Assembly (NCBI RefSeq): GCF_040907265.1
Contig: NZ_JBFOHP010000002.1
Location: 1,488,001 to 1,552,000 of the forward strand
Length of the DNA: 64,000 nt
Reading direction: 5' to 3'
Origin: Streptomyces sclerotialus
GTDB taxonomy: Bacteria > Actinomycetota > Actinomycetes > Streptomycetales > Streptomycetaceae
Shown piece by piece: positions 25,807-34,521 of this stretch (its first letter is position 1; every line of letters starts with the position of its first letter). The notes below the pieces were generated by a model, which did no database searches, was not told the origin of the DNA, and saw nothing but the letters and a program-made list of their open reading frames with translations. A program made the translations under genes and the position numbers.

Positions 25807-27165
25807 TCAGACGGGTTCGCCGGGCGCCGGGACGGTCGTCCCCGCGCGCTGCTCCCGCCGGGGCAGCGGCAGGCCGCCCGGCGGGCCCGCCAGCACCTGT
25901 CCCAGCCGCTGTCCGGGCAGTTCGACGAGGCGGTGCGCGAGCATGCTCAGCGGCAGCAGCAGCGCGAGGTAGGCGGCCATCAGCAGCGGGGTGTCGTGCT
26001 GCTGCCACGGCACGGCCAGGTCGCAGACCTCCAGGACGAGCGGATGCAGGAGGTAGAGCGAGTAGCTGATCACACCGCAGAAGGCGAGCAGGCGCGGTAC
26101 GTACTGCCGTCGCAGGGCCATCGCGGCACCGAAGGTGAGCAGTGCGAGCCCGACCGTGACCGACCAGATCCGTACGGCGGACTCCGGGTCGGCGCCGCCG
26201 GTGACCGCGTCGCCCCGGACACCGATGTGCAGCGCCGCCGAGAGCACGCACGCCGCGAGCACGGTGCCCGCGACGGCCGTCCCGGCGGCCCTGCTCAGCT
26301 GCCCGCGCTCCATCCGGTACAGCACCGTCCCGGTGAACATCAGGGACAGCAGCGCGAGGCCCTGCCAGGGCGGGATGCGGCCGTTGCAGAGGACCAGGAC
26401 GGCCGCCAGCGCGCCGCCGGCCAGCGCGCCCGCCCGGCACCACGAGGTCCGGCCCGAGGCGACGGCGCACAGTGCGACGGCCGCCCCGAGCGCGGTCGCC
26501 GCGATGACCGGTCCGCCGCCCAGCCCGCGGGTCAGCGCGGCGGCCGGCAGCAGCCCGCCGGCCACGACGCCGAGTGCGGCCACGCCGAGGGCGACGGGCG
26601 CGGAGCGGCGGTGCTGCCGCACCGCGAAGAGCGCCGCGACCAGGAAGTAGAAGACCATTTCGTAGGAGAGGGTCCACAGCACGTTGAGTGCGTTGGGCAC
26701 CCCGAGGAGGTCCTGCAGCATCGTCCCGTGGGCGAGGAGGACGCCCAGCGGGTCCCGCTCCCCCAGCCCTTCGCGCAGCTGTCCGGGGCCCCACCGGGCG
26801 AGCAGTGCGGTGGCCGCGAGCACCACGAGCAGCAGCGGGTAGAGGCGGCAGATCCGGCCCACCCAGAACCGGCGCAGGGAGCCGCGCCGCTCCAGCGAAG
26901 CCGGGATGATGTACCCGCTGACCAGGAAGAAGACGATGACGCCGTAGGTGCCGGGGTTGAACCAGCGCAGCACGGTGGCGGACAGCTCCGGGAGGTAGCG
27001 CGGTGCGGCGTGGTGCAGTGCGACCATCAGCGCGCCGATCCCGCGCAGCGCGTCCAGCCAGGCCAGCCGGTGGTCAGGGCCCGGTCCGCCGCCCGCGCCC
27101 GGCAGGTCGGGCACGTGCGCCGGACGGTACGCCCGGGTCGACAACAGCCACGCTGCATCACTCAT
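25807..27165 (-). CDS. Acyltransferase-3 family membrane protein (OafA/OatA type)
   Basis: A 452-residue protein with about ten hydrophobic helices and the acyltransferase-3 opening RLAWLDALRGIGALMVALHHA, whose Arg and His are family landmarks. GVIVFFLVSGYIIPASL and RFWVGRICRLYPL are further conserved segments. Relatives transfer acetyl or other acyl groups to sugars, lipids or antibiotics at the membrane; the acceptor here is unknown. It separates the cat operon from the quinate/shikimate module and is divergent from a TetR gene. Confidence 0.85.
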   Translation of the reverse strand: MSDAAWLLSTRAYRPAHVPDLPGAGGGPGPDHRLAWLDALRGIGALMVALHHAAPRYLPELSATVLRWFNPGTYGVIVFFLVSGYIIPASLERRGSLRRFWVGRICRLYPLLLVVLAATALLARWGPGQLREGLGERDPLGVLLAHGTMLQDLLGVPNALNVLWTLSYEMVFYFLVAALFAVRQHRRSAPVALGVAALGVVAGGLLPAAALTRGLGGGPVIAATALGAAVALCAVASGRTSWCRAGALAGGALAAVLVLCNGRIPPWQGLALLSLMFTGTVLYRMERGQLSRAAGTAVAGTVLAACVLSAALHIGVRGDAVTGGADPESAVRIWSVTVGLALLTFGAAMALRRQYVPRLLAFCGVISYSLYLLHPLVLEVCDLAVPWQQHDTPLLMAAYLALLLPLSMLAHRLVELPGQRLGQVLAGPPGGLPLPRREQRAGTTVPAPGEPV

Positions 27166-27188
27166 CGTCACACCGTACGTACGTGACG
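27166..27188. promoter_or_regulatory. Dyad immediately upstream of the acyltransferase start
   Basis: The arms CGTCAC and GTGACG flank an 11-base spacer that itself contains CGTACG. The dyad abuts the acyltransferase ATG and lies 134 bp upstream of the TetR gene. It could be an operator for a regulator of the membrane protein. No matching dyad was seen at the TetR gene's own likely targets. Confidence 0.4.
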
Positions 27189-27321
27189 TAGCGAGCGCAC
27201 GTCGAGCTGACGCTGCATCAGTCGTATGGGTCACGGGCGGCCGCCCGGGGTGCTCACCGTCCCCCGGACGGGTCTGCCTAGACTGGGCCGACCAGTGGAC
27301 CGCATCCGAGGAGCCAGCCGT

Positions 27322-27984
27322 ATGACCGCCGTTCACCCGTCGGCCCGTACCGCGGGCCGGCAGCGCGACGCGGCGCGGACCCGGGCGGAGATCCTGAAGG
27401 TCGCGACGGAGGAGTTCGCGCGACTGGGGTACACCGGCGCCCGGGTGGACGAGATCGCGGCCCGCATCCACACCACGAAGCGGATGATCTATTACTACTT
27501 CGGCGGTAAGGAGCAGCTGTTCACGGCCGTGCTGGAGCACGCGTACGCCGGCATCCGGCAGCAGGAACAGCAGCTGGACGTCGAGCACCTGGATCCCGCG
27601 GCGGCCATCCGGCGGCTGGCCGAGCTGACCTTCGACCACCACGAGGCGCACCCGGACTTCATCCGCCTGGTGAGCATCGAGAACATCCACGAGGCGGAGC
27701 ACATCACGGCCTCGGAGACGATCGGCCGGCTCAACTCGCCCGCCATCGAGGTGATCGGCCGGATCCTGGCGGAGGGCCGTGCGCAGGGCGTGTTCACGGC
27801 GGACGTGGACGCGGTCGACCTGCACGCGATGATCAGCTCGTTCTGCTTCTTCCGGGTCTCCAACCGGCACACCTTCGGCGCGCTCTTCGATCGCGACCTG
27901 ACGGCGGCGGACCGCCGGGACCACTACCGCACGATGCTCGGCGACATGGTGCTCGGTTATCTGACGGGGCCCGCGGCGGGCTGA
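27322..27984 (+). CDS. TetR-family regulator of the quinate/shikimate genes
   Basis: A 220-residue TetR repressor. The N-terminal helix-turn-helix spans about residues 20-67 and includes DEIAARIHTTKRMIYYYFGGKEQLF. The ligand-binding domain is helical (FDHHEAHPDFIRLVSIENIHEAEHI). It lies upstream of the ShiA-like permease on the same strand. A 20-bp motif found before both the permease and the dehydrogenase is its most likely operator. A shikimate-pathway acid as ligand is inferred from context. Confidence 0.88.
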   Translation: MTAVHPSARTAGRQRDAARTRAEILKVATEEFARLGYTGARVDEIAARIHTTKRMIYYYFGGKEQLFTAVLEHAYAGIRQQEQQLDVEHLDPAAAIRRLAELTFDHHEAHPDFIRLVSIENIHEAEHITASETIGRLNSPAIEVIGRILAEGRAQGVFTADVDAVDLHAMISSFCFFRVSNRHTFGALFDRDLTAADRRDHYRTMLGDMVLGYLTGPAAG

Positions 27985-28074
27985 GCCGCGCGGTCGCGCA
28001 CGGGCGGGAATTGTTTCCGCGAGATGTCTTGACAGTGACCTGTGGGCAGTTCACGATCGCTGCACCCCCACAAC

Positions 28075-28094
28075 TAACTATCTAGTACGTTAAC
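28075..28094. promoter_or_regulatory. Operator-like motif upstream of the ShiA-like permease
   Basis: TAACTATCTAGTACGTTAAC, an imperfect palindrome around CTAG. It matches the site at 29567-29586 at 15 of 20 positions and lies in an unusually AT-rich patch 50 bp upstream of the permease start. The TetR protein encoded just upstream is the probable ligand. Confidence 0.65.
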
Positions 28095-28144
28095 TCGCCG
28101 CCACCCGCCCCTCACGCCGGTGGCCCTCCCCCCGTGGAGCAGGC

Positions 28145-29506
28145 ATGTCCGCTCTCTCGTCCGAGGCCGGGGCCCCGCCCCCCGCCCGGCCCCGCAAAGC
28201 CGCCGTCGCCGCCTGGATCGGCAGCGCGCTGGAGTACTACGACTTCTTCATCTACGGCAGCGCCGCCGCGCTGGTCTTCCCCAAGGTCTTCTTCGACCCG
28301 TCCGACCCGGCGACCGCGACGCTGATCTCGCTGGCGACGTTCGGTGTGGCCTACGCGGCCCGCCCGATCGGCGCGCTCTTCCTCGGCCACTACGGTGACC
28401 GGCTCGGCCGCCGCAAGATCATGGTCTTCACCCTGATGCTGATGGGCCTGTCGACCTTCCTGATCGGCTGCCTGCCGACGTACGCGCAGGTCGGGACCGC
28501 CGCCCCGGCCCTGCTGGTGCTGATGCGCGTACTCCAGGGCCTCTCCGCCGCCGGCGAGCAGGCCAGCGCCAATTCGATGACGCTGGAACACGCGCCGGAG
28601 GACCGGCGCGGGTACTACACGAGCTTCGCGCTCAACGGCACCCAGGCCGGCCAGATCCTCGCCACCCTGATCTTCATCCCGGTGGCCGCGCTCCCCGACG
28701 AGCAGCTCTACACCTGGGGCTGGCGGGTGCCGTTCCTGCTCAGCGTGGCCGTCACGGTCGTCGGCTACGTCATCCGCCGCAAGCTGTCGGAGACCCCGGT
28801 CTTCGAGCAGGCGGCGGCCGAGAACGCGGTGGCCCGGCTGCCGCTGGCCGACCTGCTGCGGCACCACTGGGCGGACGTGCTGCGAGTGATCGCGGCGGCC
28901 CTGATCGCCACCGTCTCCACGGTCTTCTCGGTCTGGGCCCTGGCGTACGCCACCGGTGACGCGGTCGGGCTGGACAAGTCGGCGATGCTCTGGGTGGGCG
29001 CACTGGCCAACGTGGTCGCGCTGGGCGCGATCCCGCTGTGGGCGAAGCTCTCGGACCGGATCGGCCGCAAGCCGGTCTTCCTGACCGGCTCGCTGGGCTC
29101 CGCCGTGATGATCTTCATCTACCTGTGGGCGGTCTCCACCGGCAGCTACCCGCTGGTCCTCGTCACCGGCATCCTCTTCTTCGGCGTGCTCTACAGCGCG
29201 GCCAACGGCATCTGGCCGTCCTTCTACGGCGAGATGTTCCCGACCCGGGTGCGGCTGTCGGGCATGGCGATCGGTACGCAGATCGGCTTCGCGGTGGCCG
29301 GCTTCGCGGTGAGCCTCGCCGAGCGGATCGCCGGACCGGGCGGTGACAACTGGCTGGGCGTCGCCGCGTTCACCGCCGGGACCTGCGTGGTCTGCTCCCT
29401 CGCCGTGCTGACGGGCCGGGAGACGTACCGGGTGCCGACCGCACTGCTCGGCGAGAAGCCGGGCGCGGCCCAGGACCGCGACCTGGCCGGCGCGGCCTCC
29501 CGCTGA
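28145..29506 (+). CDS. ShiA-like shikimate/quinate importer (MHS family MFS)
   Basis: A 453-residue 12-helix symporter. Its N-terminal ALEYYDFFIYGSAAALVFPKVFF and GHYGDRLGRRK loops place it in the MHS family with E. coli ShiA and Corynebacterium shikimate transporters. Its neighbours (TetR, shikimate/quinate dehydrogenase, dehydroshikimate dehydratase) make shikimate or quinate the likely substrate. It resembles the transporter at 9541, a paralogue within the same window. A perfect hairpin follows its stop codon. Confidence 0.88.
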   Translation: MSALSSEAGAPPPARPRKAAVAAWIGSALEYYDFFIYGSAAALVFPKVFFDPSDPATATLISLATFGVAYAARPIGALFLGHYGDRLGRRKIMVFTLMLMGLSTFLIGCLPTYAQVGTAAPALLVLMRVLQGLSAAGEQASANSMTLEHAPEDRRGYYTSFALNGTQAGQILATLIFIPVAALPDEQLYTWGWRVPFLLSVAVTVVGYVIRRKLSETPVFEQAAAENAVARLPLADLLRHHWADVLRVIAAALIATVSTVFSVWALAYATGDAVGLDKSAMLWVGALANVVALGAIPLWAKLSDRIGRKPVFLTGSLGSAVMIFIYLWAVSTGSYPLVLVTGILFFGVLYSAANGIWPSFYGEMFPTRVRLSGMAIGTQIGFAVAGFAVSLAERIAGPGGDNWLGVAAFTAGTCVVCSLAVLTGRETYRVPTALLGEKPGAAQDRDLAGAASR

Positions 29507-29523
29507 CCGCCGCCCCGCCTCGG

Positions 29524-29552
29524 GGGCCGCGGGTCCCTGTCACCCGCGGCCC
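29524..29552 (+). terminator. Hairpin terminator after the permease
   Basis: A perfect 11-bp stem (GGGCCGCGGGT with ACCCGCGGCCC) and seven-base loop, 17 bp after the permease stop. No T-run follows, as is common in Streptomyces. It separates the permease transcript from the dehydrogenase transcript. Confidence 0.75.
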
Positions 29553-29566
29553 TCTGCCATGATAAT

Positions 29567-29586
29567 TAACTAACCAGTTCGTACAC
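29567..29586. promoter_or_regulatory. Operator-like motif upstream of the shikimate/quinate dehydrogenase
   Basis: TAACTAACCAGTTCGTACAC, the second copy of the motif at 28075-28094. GATAAT at 29561-29566 just before it could be a -10 box, so a bound repressor would cover the transcription start. Confidence 0.65.
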
Positions 29587-29608
29587 TGTGCACCACCAGG
29601 GAGTCGCG

Positions 29609-30478
29609 TTGTCCACGCCCTCGTATCTCACCGGCCTGATCGGCTCCGGCATCGGCCCCTCGCTGAGCCCGGCCCTGCACGAGCGGGAGGCCGACCGGCA
29701 CGGCCTGCGACTGCTCTACCGGACGCTCGACCTCGACACGCTGGGCGTGCCCGCCGAGGCGGTCGGCGAACTGATCCGCGCCGCCCGTACGCTCGGCTTC
29801 GACGGTCTCAACATCACGCACCCCTGCAAGCAGCTCGTGATCCCGCACCTGGACGAGCTGTCGCCCGGCGCCGCCGAGCTGGGCGCGGTCAACACCGTCG
29901 TCTTCCGGGGCGGCCGGGCGGTCGGCCACAACACCGACGTCACCGGCTTCACCCAGTCCTTCGCGCGCGGCCTGCCCGGCGCGGCGACCCGGCAGGTCGT
30001 CCAGCTCGGCGCGGGCGGCGCGGGCTCCGCCGTCGCCCACGCCATGCTCTCGCTCGGCACCGACCGCCTCGTCCTCGTCGACACCGACGCGGCACGGGCC
30101 GGGGCGCTGGCCGACGCGCTGAACGCCCGCTTCGGTGCCGGGCGCGCCATTGGCGCCACCCCCGACGAGCTGGCCGCCGTACTGGCCGGCGCCGACGGCC
30201 TGGTGCACGCCACGCCCACCGGCATGGCCGCCCACCCGGGCCTGCCGCTCCCCGCCGATCTGCTCCGTCCGGGTCTGTGGGTCGCGGAGGTCGTCTACCG
30301 TCCGCTGGAGACCGAACTGCTGCGTACTGCACGGGAGCTGGGCTGCCGGACGCTGGACGGCGGCGGCATGGCCGTCTTCCAGGCCGCCGACGCCTTCCGG
30401 CTCTTCACCGGCCGGGAGCCGCACGCCGAAGAGATGCTCGCCGACCTCGCCGACCTGGTCGGCGCGGCAGCGGTCTGA
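29609..30478 (+). CDS. Shikimate/quinate 5-dehydrogenase (AroE/YdiB family)
   Basis: A 289-residue AroE-like enzyme. GSGIGPSLSPALHE contains the Ser pair that binds the substrate carboxylate, NITHPCKQ the catalytic Lys, GHNTDVTGF the catalytic Asp, and GAGGAGSAV the nucleotide-binding loop. TTG at 29609 is preferred: AGGGAG precedes it closely, and an in-frame GTG at 29588 has no ribosome site. The catabolic setting suggests oxidation of shikimate or quinate to the 3-dehydro acid rather than a biosynthetic role. The next gene starts 10 bp later. Confidence 0.92.
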   Translation: MSTPSYLTGLIGSGIGPSLSPALHEREADRHGLRLLYRTLDLDTLGVPAEAVGELIRAARTLGFDGLNITHPCKQLVIPHLDELSPGAAELGAVNTVVFRGGRAVGHNTDVTGFTQSFARGLPGAATRQVVQLGAGGAGSAVAHAMLSLGTDRLVLVDTDAARAGALADALNARFGAGRAIGATPDELAAVLAGADGLVHATPTGMAAHPGLPLPADLLRPGLWVAEVVYRPLETELLRTARELGCRTLDGGGMAVFQAADAFRLFTGREPHAEEMLADLADLVGAAAV

Positions 30479-30488
30479 GGAGGCCCTG

Positions 30489-32300
30489 ATGCGCAAGTCC
30501 ATCGCCACGGTGTCGCTGAGCGGCTCGCTCTCCGAGAAGCTGAGCGCCGTCGCAGCGGCCGGGTTCGACGGCGTCGAGATCTTCGAGAACGATCTGCTGG
30601 CCAGTCCGCTGAGCCCCGAGGAGATCCGGCTGCGCGCCGCCGACCTCGGCCTGTCCATCGATCTCTACCAGCCGTTCCGGGACGCCGAGGCGGTGCCGGA
30701 GGAGGTCTTCGCACGCAACCTGCGGCGTGCGGAGCGGAAGTTCGCCGTCATGGAGCGGCTGGGCGCCGACACGATGCTGGTGTGCTCCAGCGTCTCGCCG
30801 GACGCCGTCGACGACGACGCGCTCGCGGCGCGCCAGCTGCGCGCACTCGCCGAGCGCGCGCACGAACACGGCATCCGCCTCGCGTACGAGGCGCTGGCCT
30901 GGGGGCGGCACGTCAACACGTACGACCACGCCTGGCGCATCGTCGAGCAGGCCGGCCATCCCGCGCTCGGCACCTGCCTGGACAGCTTCCACATCCTCTC
31001 CCGCGGCTCCGACCCCCAGGGCATCGAGGACATCCCCGGCGAGAAGATCTTCTTCCTCCAGCTGGCCGACGCGCCGAAGCTGGCGATGGACGTGCTGCAG
31101 TGGAGCCGGCACTACCGCTGCTTCCCCGGCCAGGGCGGCTTCGACCTCGCCGGGCTGCTCGGCCACGTGCTGCGGGCCGGGTACGCCGGGCCGCTCTCGC
31201 TGGAGATCTTCAACGATGTCTTCCGGCAGGCGGACGCGGGCCGTACGGCCGTCGACGCGATGCGCTCGCTGATCGCCCTGGAGGAGGCGGCCGGGCTCAG
31301 CAGTCTGCCCGCGCCCGTCGTCCCCGAAGGCGTCGCCTTCGCCGAGCTCGCCGCCGCCGACACCGAGCCGCTGCGCTGCCTGCTCGGCTCGCTCGGCTTC
31401 GCCCGCGCCGGACGGCACACCGGCGGCAAGCCGGTGGAGCTGTGGCAGCAGGGCGAGGCGCGGGTGCTGCTGAACACCGTCAGCGGCGCCCGCCGCGAGG
31501 GCCCGGGGCTGGTCGCGCTCGGCCTGGAGAGCCCGGAGCCGGACGCGGCCGTGCGCCGCGCCGAGTCGCTGCGGGCGCCGGTCGTGCCCCGCCGCCGCGC
31601 GCCTGGTGACGTACCACTGGACGCGGTGGCCGCGCCGGACGACACCGAGCTGTTCTTCTGCCGTACGGACCGGGACGACCACCCCAGCTGGACGGCGGAC
31701 TTCGGGTCCCCGGCGGCCCCGGACGGCGGCGCGGCCGGGATCACCCGGATCGACCACGTCGCGCTCACCCAGCCCTGGCACCACTTCGACGAGGCGGCCC
31801 TCTTCTACGCGAGCGTGCTGGGGCTGCGGCCGAACGAGAGCCTGGACCTCGCCGATCCGTACGGTCTCTTCCGCAGCCGCGCCGTCGCCAACGCGGCGGG
31901 CACCCTGCGGATCGCCCTGAACGTCGCCCCCGTCCCGGGCGAGCAGGAGGTCAGGCCGCAGCACATCGCGCTGGCCACCGACGACCTCCTCGCGACCGCG
32001 CGCCGGGTGCGGGAGAACGGCGCGGGCCTGCTGCCCATCCCGGAGAACTACTACGACGACCTCGACGCGCGGTACGACCTCGCCCCGGAGACCCTGACGG
32101 CCTTCCGCGAGCTCGGCGTCCTCTACGAACGGGACGCGGACGGCGGGGAGTTCCTGCACTGCTACACCGTCACCGTCGGCCGGGTCTTCTTCGAACTCGT
32201 GGAGCGGCGGGGCGGCTACGAGGGGTACGGCGCGGCCAACGCCACGGTGCGGCTGGCGGCACAGCACACGGCCGACGCGGGGAGCCGGCCGGTGCGGTAG
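30489..32300 (+). CDS. 3-dehydroshikimate dehydratase fused to an HPPD/VOC-like domain (QsuB type)
   Basis: A 603-residue two-domain protein. Residues 1-265 form a sugar-phosphate-isomerase-like TIM barrel with metal ligands expected in LAYEALAWG, GTCLDSFH and LSLEIFND; this is the dehydratase that makes protocatechuate from 3-dehydroshikimate. Residues from about 300 on resemble 4-hydroxyphenylpyruvate dioxygenase, with metal residues in RIDHVAL, RPQHIAL and VFFELVERRG. The same fusion is known in Corynebacterium QsuB, where the second domain's role is unclear. No stop or frameshift breaks it. It is co-transcribed with the dehydrogenase. Confidence 0.9.
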   Translation: MRKSIATVSLSGSLSEKLSAVAAAGFDGVEIFENDLLASPLSPEEIRLRAADLGLSIDLYQPFRDAEAVPEEVFARNLRRAERKFAVMERLGADTMLVCSSVSPDAVDDDALAARQLRALAERAHEHGIRLAYEALAWGRHVNTYDHAWRIVEQAGHPALGTCLDSFHILSRGSDPQGIEDIPGEKIFFLQLADAPKLAMDVLQWSRHYRCFPGQGGFDLAGLLGHVLRAGYAGPLSLEIFNDVFRQADAGRTAVDAMRSLIALEEAAGLSSLPAPVVPEGVAFAELAAADTEPLRCLLGSLGFARAGRHTGGKPVELWQQGEARVLLNTVSGARREGPGLVALGLESPEPDAAVRRAESLRAPVVPRRRAPGDVPLDAVAAPDDTELFFCRTDRDDHPSWTADFGSPAAPDGGAAGITRIDHVALTQPWHHFDEAALFYASVLGLRPNESLDLADPYGLFRSRAVANAAGTLRIALNVAPVPGEQEVRPQHIALATDDLLATARRVRENGAGLLPIPENYYDDLDARYDLAPETLTAFRELGVLYERDADGGEFLHCYTVTVGRVFFELVERRGGYEGYGAANATVRLAAQHTADAGSRPVR

Positions 32301-32304
32301 CGGG

Positions 32305-32714
32305 TCAGGCGGCCGCGGCGGTCAGGGCGGTCTCCGCCGCCGCGGCGAACCGTTCGAAGCTGCGGACGAACCGGTCGGCGTCCTCGGTCAGCGCCTCGGT
32401 GAGCATCGCATGGACGGCGGCGAGCGTCAGGGGGTTGCCGTGGGAGGTGCCGACCTGCTCGTAGGTGTGGTCGGCGATGCGGTCCATCAGCGCGCGGGTG
32501 GCGCCCACCGCGCCGCAAGGGACGCCGCCCGCCATGGCCTCGGCGAGGCAGACGATGTCCGGGGTGGTGCCGAAGAGTTCGGTGGCACCGCCCGGTGCGA
32601 CCGCGAGGCCCGTCTTGACCTCGTCGTACGCGAGGTGGCGCCGTGCCGGAGGAGCAGTGCTCTCAGCTCGGCGTGGTGGCCGTCGGGCGGGACGATCAGG
32701 CCGATGTTCATCAT
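32305..32714 (-). pseudogene. Class-III aminotransferase (GSA-aminotransferase-like) remnant
   Basis: The remnant matches only the middle-to-late part of such an enzyme: MNIGLIVPPDG, then DEVKTGLAV, GGVPCGAVGATRAL and YEQVGTSHGNPLTLAA. About 200 N-terminal residues are missing, and a one-base deletion near 32637 breaks the frame between HGAT and LAYDEVK. In CLAEAMAGG the position expected to hold the PLP-binding Lys carries Glu. The C-terminus ends early in an Ala-rich tail. It is clearly non-functional as an aminotransferase, and lies 4 bp after the convergent dehydratase gene. Confidence 0.85.
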
Positions 32715-32756
32715 GACCGGCTCGCTCGTGGGCGTGCCACGGCCAAGTCCCCCATT

Positions 32757-32787
32757 CCGTAGGAAAGTTACGGTAGCTTTTCTACGG
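32757..32787. promoter_or_regulatory. Large dyad upstream of the second TetR gene
   Basis: The arms CCGTAGGAAAG and CTTTTCTACGG (10 of 11 paired) flank a nine-base spacer, 35 bp before the TetR start. It has the size and place of an autoregulatory TetR operator. TTACGGTAG in the spacer resembles a -10-like patch. Confidence 0.65.
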
Positions 32788-32821
32788 AGCCAGCGGCGCC
32801 GACGGAGGGGGCAGCAGCACC

Positions 32822-33604
32822 ATGCCCGGAGTCACCAAGAAGGCCCGGCGGAGCCGCCGTTCACCGGCGGAGACCCGGGCCCTGATGCTGGAGGCCGGGG
32901 TGGAGCTGGTGCGCCGGCACGCCGCCGACGCCTCCGACCAGGCACTCGCCGGACCCCTGGCACACATCAAGGTCACCGAGGTGGCCCGGCTCGCCACCGA
33001 GATCGCCGCGGACCGCCGGCCAGGTGTCGGCCCCGCGCAGCCGATCACCACCGGCGCGATCTACCCCCTGTGGCCCACCCAGGCCGATTACCAGGCGGAC
33101 CTGATGTTCCACCTGCTCGGCCCGGACGCGTACCCGGAGGACCGGGACGCGGTGGCCGAACTGCTGACGCTCGCGGACACCACGGCACCGGTCGAGGCCA
33201 TCCTCACCACGTTCGCCGCCGGCTGTCTCGAACGCGCCCGCGCCAACCCCCTCACCTACGTCCACCTGACCTTCTACGTGCTCGGCGAGCACCCCGAGGT
33301 GCGCGCAGCGGCCCACGGGGGCTACCGCCGGCTGGGCATCGGTTACGCCGCGGCGACGGAACGGCTGCTGGCCCGCGAGGGCCGCCGGACGGCGGCCGGA
33401 CGCACCGTCGCCGACTTCGTCGTCGCCCTGCTCGCCGCCCTGGAGGGCTTCTGCCTGCGCGCCCGGGTCGACCCCGGCACTCCCCCGCCGGACGACCCGG
33501 CGCCGCGCGCCCCGCTCCCCGACCTGCTCGGCGCCACCCTGGTCGCGCTCTGGAACTCCTTCACGGAGCCGGACCCGGCGGTCAGCACGGTACGGTCCGG
33601 GTGA
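32822..33604 (+). CDS. TetR-family regulator, 260 aa
   Basis: A basic N-terminus (TKKARRSRRSPAETRALMLEAG) leads into a TetR helix-turn-helix whose recognition region includes TTGAIYPLWPTQADYQADL (residues 77-95). The C-terminal domain is helical, with YVHLTFYVLGEHPEVRAAA. The spacing between the first helix and the recognition helix is longer than in typical TetR proteins, with an insert around residues 32-75. Its target is unknown; the large dyad just upstream suggests autoregulation. It converges with the VOC gene 9 bp away. Confidence 0.8.
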   Translation: MPGVTKKARRSRRSPAETRALMLEAGVELVRRHAADASDQALAGPLAHIKVTEVARLATEIAADRRPGVGPAQPITTGAIYPLWPTQADYQADLMFHLLGPDAYPEDRDAVAELLTLADTTAPVEAILTTFAAGCLERARANPLTYVHLTFYVLGEHPEVRAAAHGGYRRLGIGYAAATERLLAREGRRTAAGRTVADFVVALLAALEGFCLRARVDPGTPPPDDPAPRAPLPDLLGATLVALWNSFTEPDPAVSTVRSG

Positions 33605-33613
33605 CGCTCCGCC

Positions 33614-34348
33614 TCAGGCCCGGCCGAGGACGCAGAACTCGTGGCCCTCCGGGTCGGCCAGGACCTGCCACGAGACGTCGCCCTGACCTACGTCGGCGAG
33701 CGTCGCGCCGAGGGCTTCAAGCCGGGCCACCTCCGCCGCCTGACCGTCAACGGGCTGGGGCAGCAGGTCGAGATGGATACGGTGCCGGGTGTTCAGGTGG
33801 GGCGTGCGGCGGAACTCCAGATATGGGCCGACGCCCTTGGCGGAGCGCAGCAGCGCACGGTCGTCGGTCACCTGGTGCAGCGTCCAGTCCATCGCCTCGC
33901 CCCAGAACCGGGCCATGGCCCTCGGGTCCGCGCAGTCGACGACCACCGCGGCGATCGGTCCGGTGTCCCGGTAGATCTCCCGAGGCTCCAGGACGCAGAA
34001 CTCGTTGCCCTCCGGGTCGGCCAGCACCGTCCACGGAAGGTCGCCTCGGCCCCCGTCGGCGGGCGTAGCGCCGAGCTCCTTCAGGCGCGCGACCAACTCC
34101 GCGTGATGGGCCGCGGAAGTGGTGGCGAGTTCGATGTGCGCGTGGTACTCCACCGTTTCGGGGTCCGGGACGGTGACGACATCGATGCAGACGGCGGAGG
34201 GGTCCGGCCACGCGAAACCCACGGGCTCGACGTTGGTCACACCGGGTGCCTCGCTGGAGACGCCCCAGCCGAGCGCCTCCGCCCAGAACCGGCCCAGCGC
34301 CGAGTCGTCGCCGGCTTTGAAATTCACCTGAACAAGTTGCAGCGCCAT
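33614..34348 (-). CDS. VOC family (glyoxalase/bleomycin-resistance-like) double-domain protein
   Basis: A 244-residue protein made of two related halves, each ending in a WxVLADPEGxEFCVL motif (about residues 109-125 and 226-242). The halves begin LVQVNFKAGDDSALGRFWAEALGW and VVVDCADPRAMARFWGEAMDW. This is the Glyoxalase_6-like arrangement common in Streptomyces. The substrate is not predictable. The start at 34348 matches the usual MALQLVQVNF opening. Confidence 0.85.
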   Translation of the reverse strand: MALQLVQVNFKAGDDSALGRFWAEALGWGVSSEAPGVTNVEPVGFAWPDPSAVCIDVVTVPDPETVEYHAHIELATTSAAHHAELVARLKELGATPADGGRGDLPWTVLADPEGNEFCVLEPREIYRDTGPIAAVVVDCADPRAMARFWGEAMDWTLHQVTDDRALLRSAKGVGPYLEFRRTPHLNTRHRIHLDLLPQPVDGQAAEVARLEALGATLADVGQGDVSWQVLADPEGHEFCVLGRA

Positions 34349-34521
34349 GCCGCGAACCCTACACCCAGGGGTCGAACTGACATACGAGATCGCCGAATTC
34401 GGGAGGGCGGCCGGAAGAAGATCCCGATCCCCGCCGTGCCGGACCCCACTGGCTTTCAACGGCCTTATGCCATAGGGAAGTTCACAGGAGTTCCCCAGCT
34501 TTCCTCAGTACCTTGAGCCCC

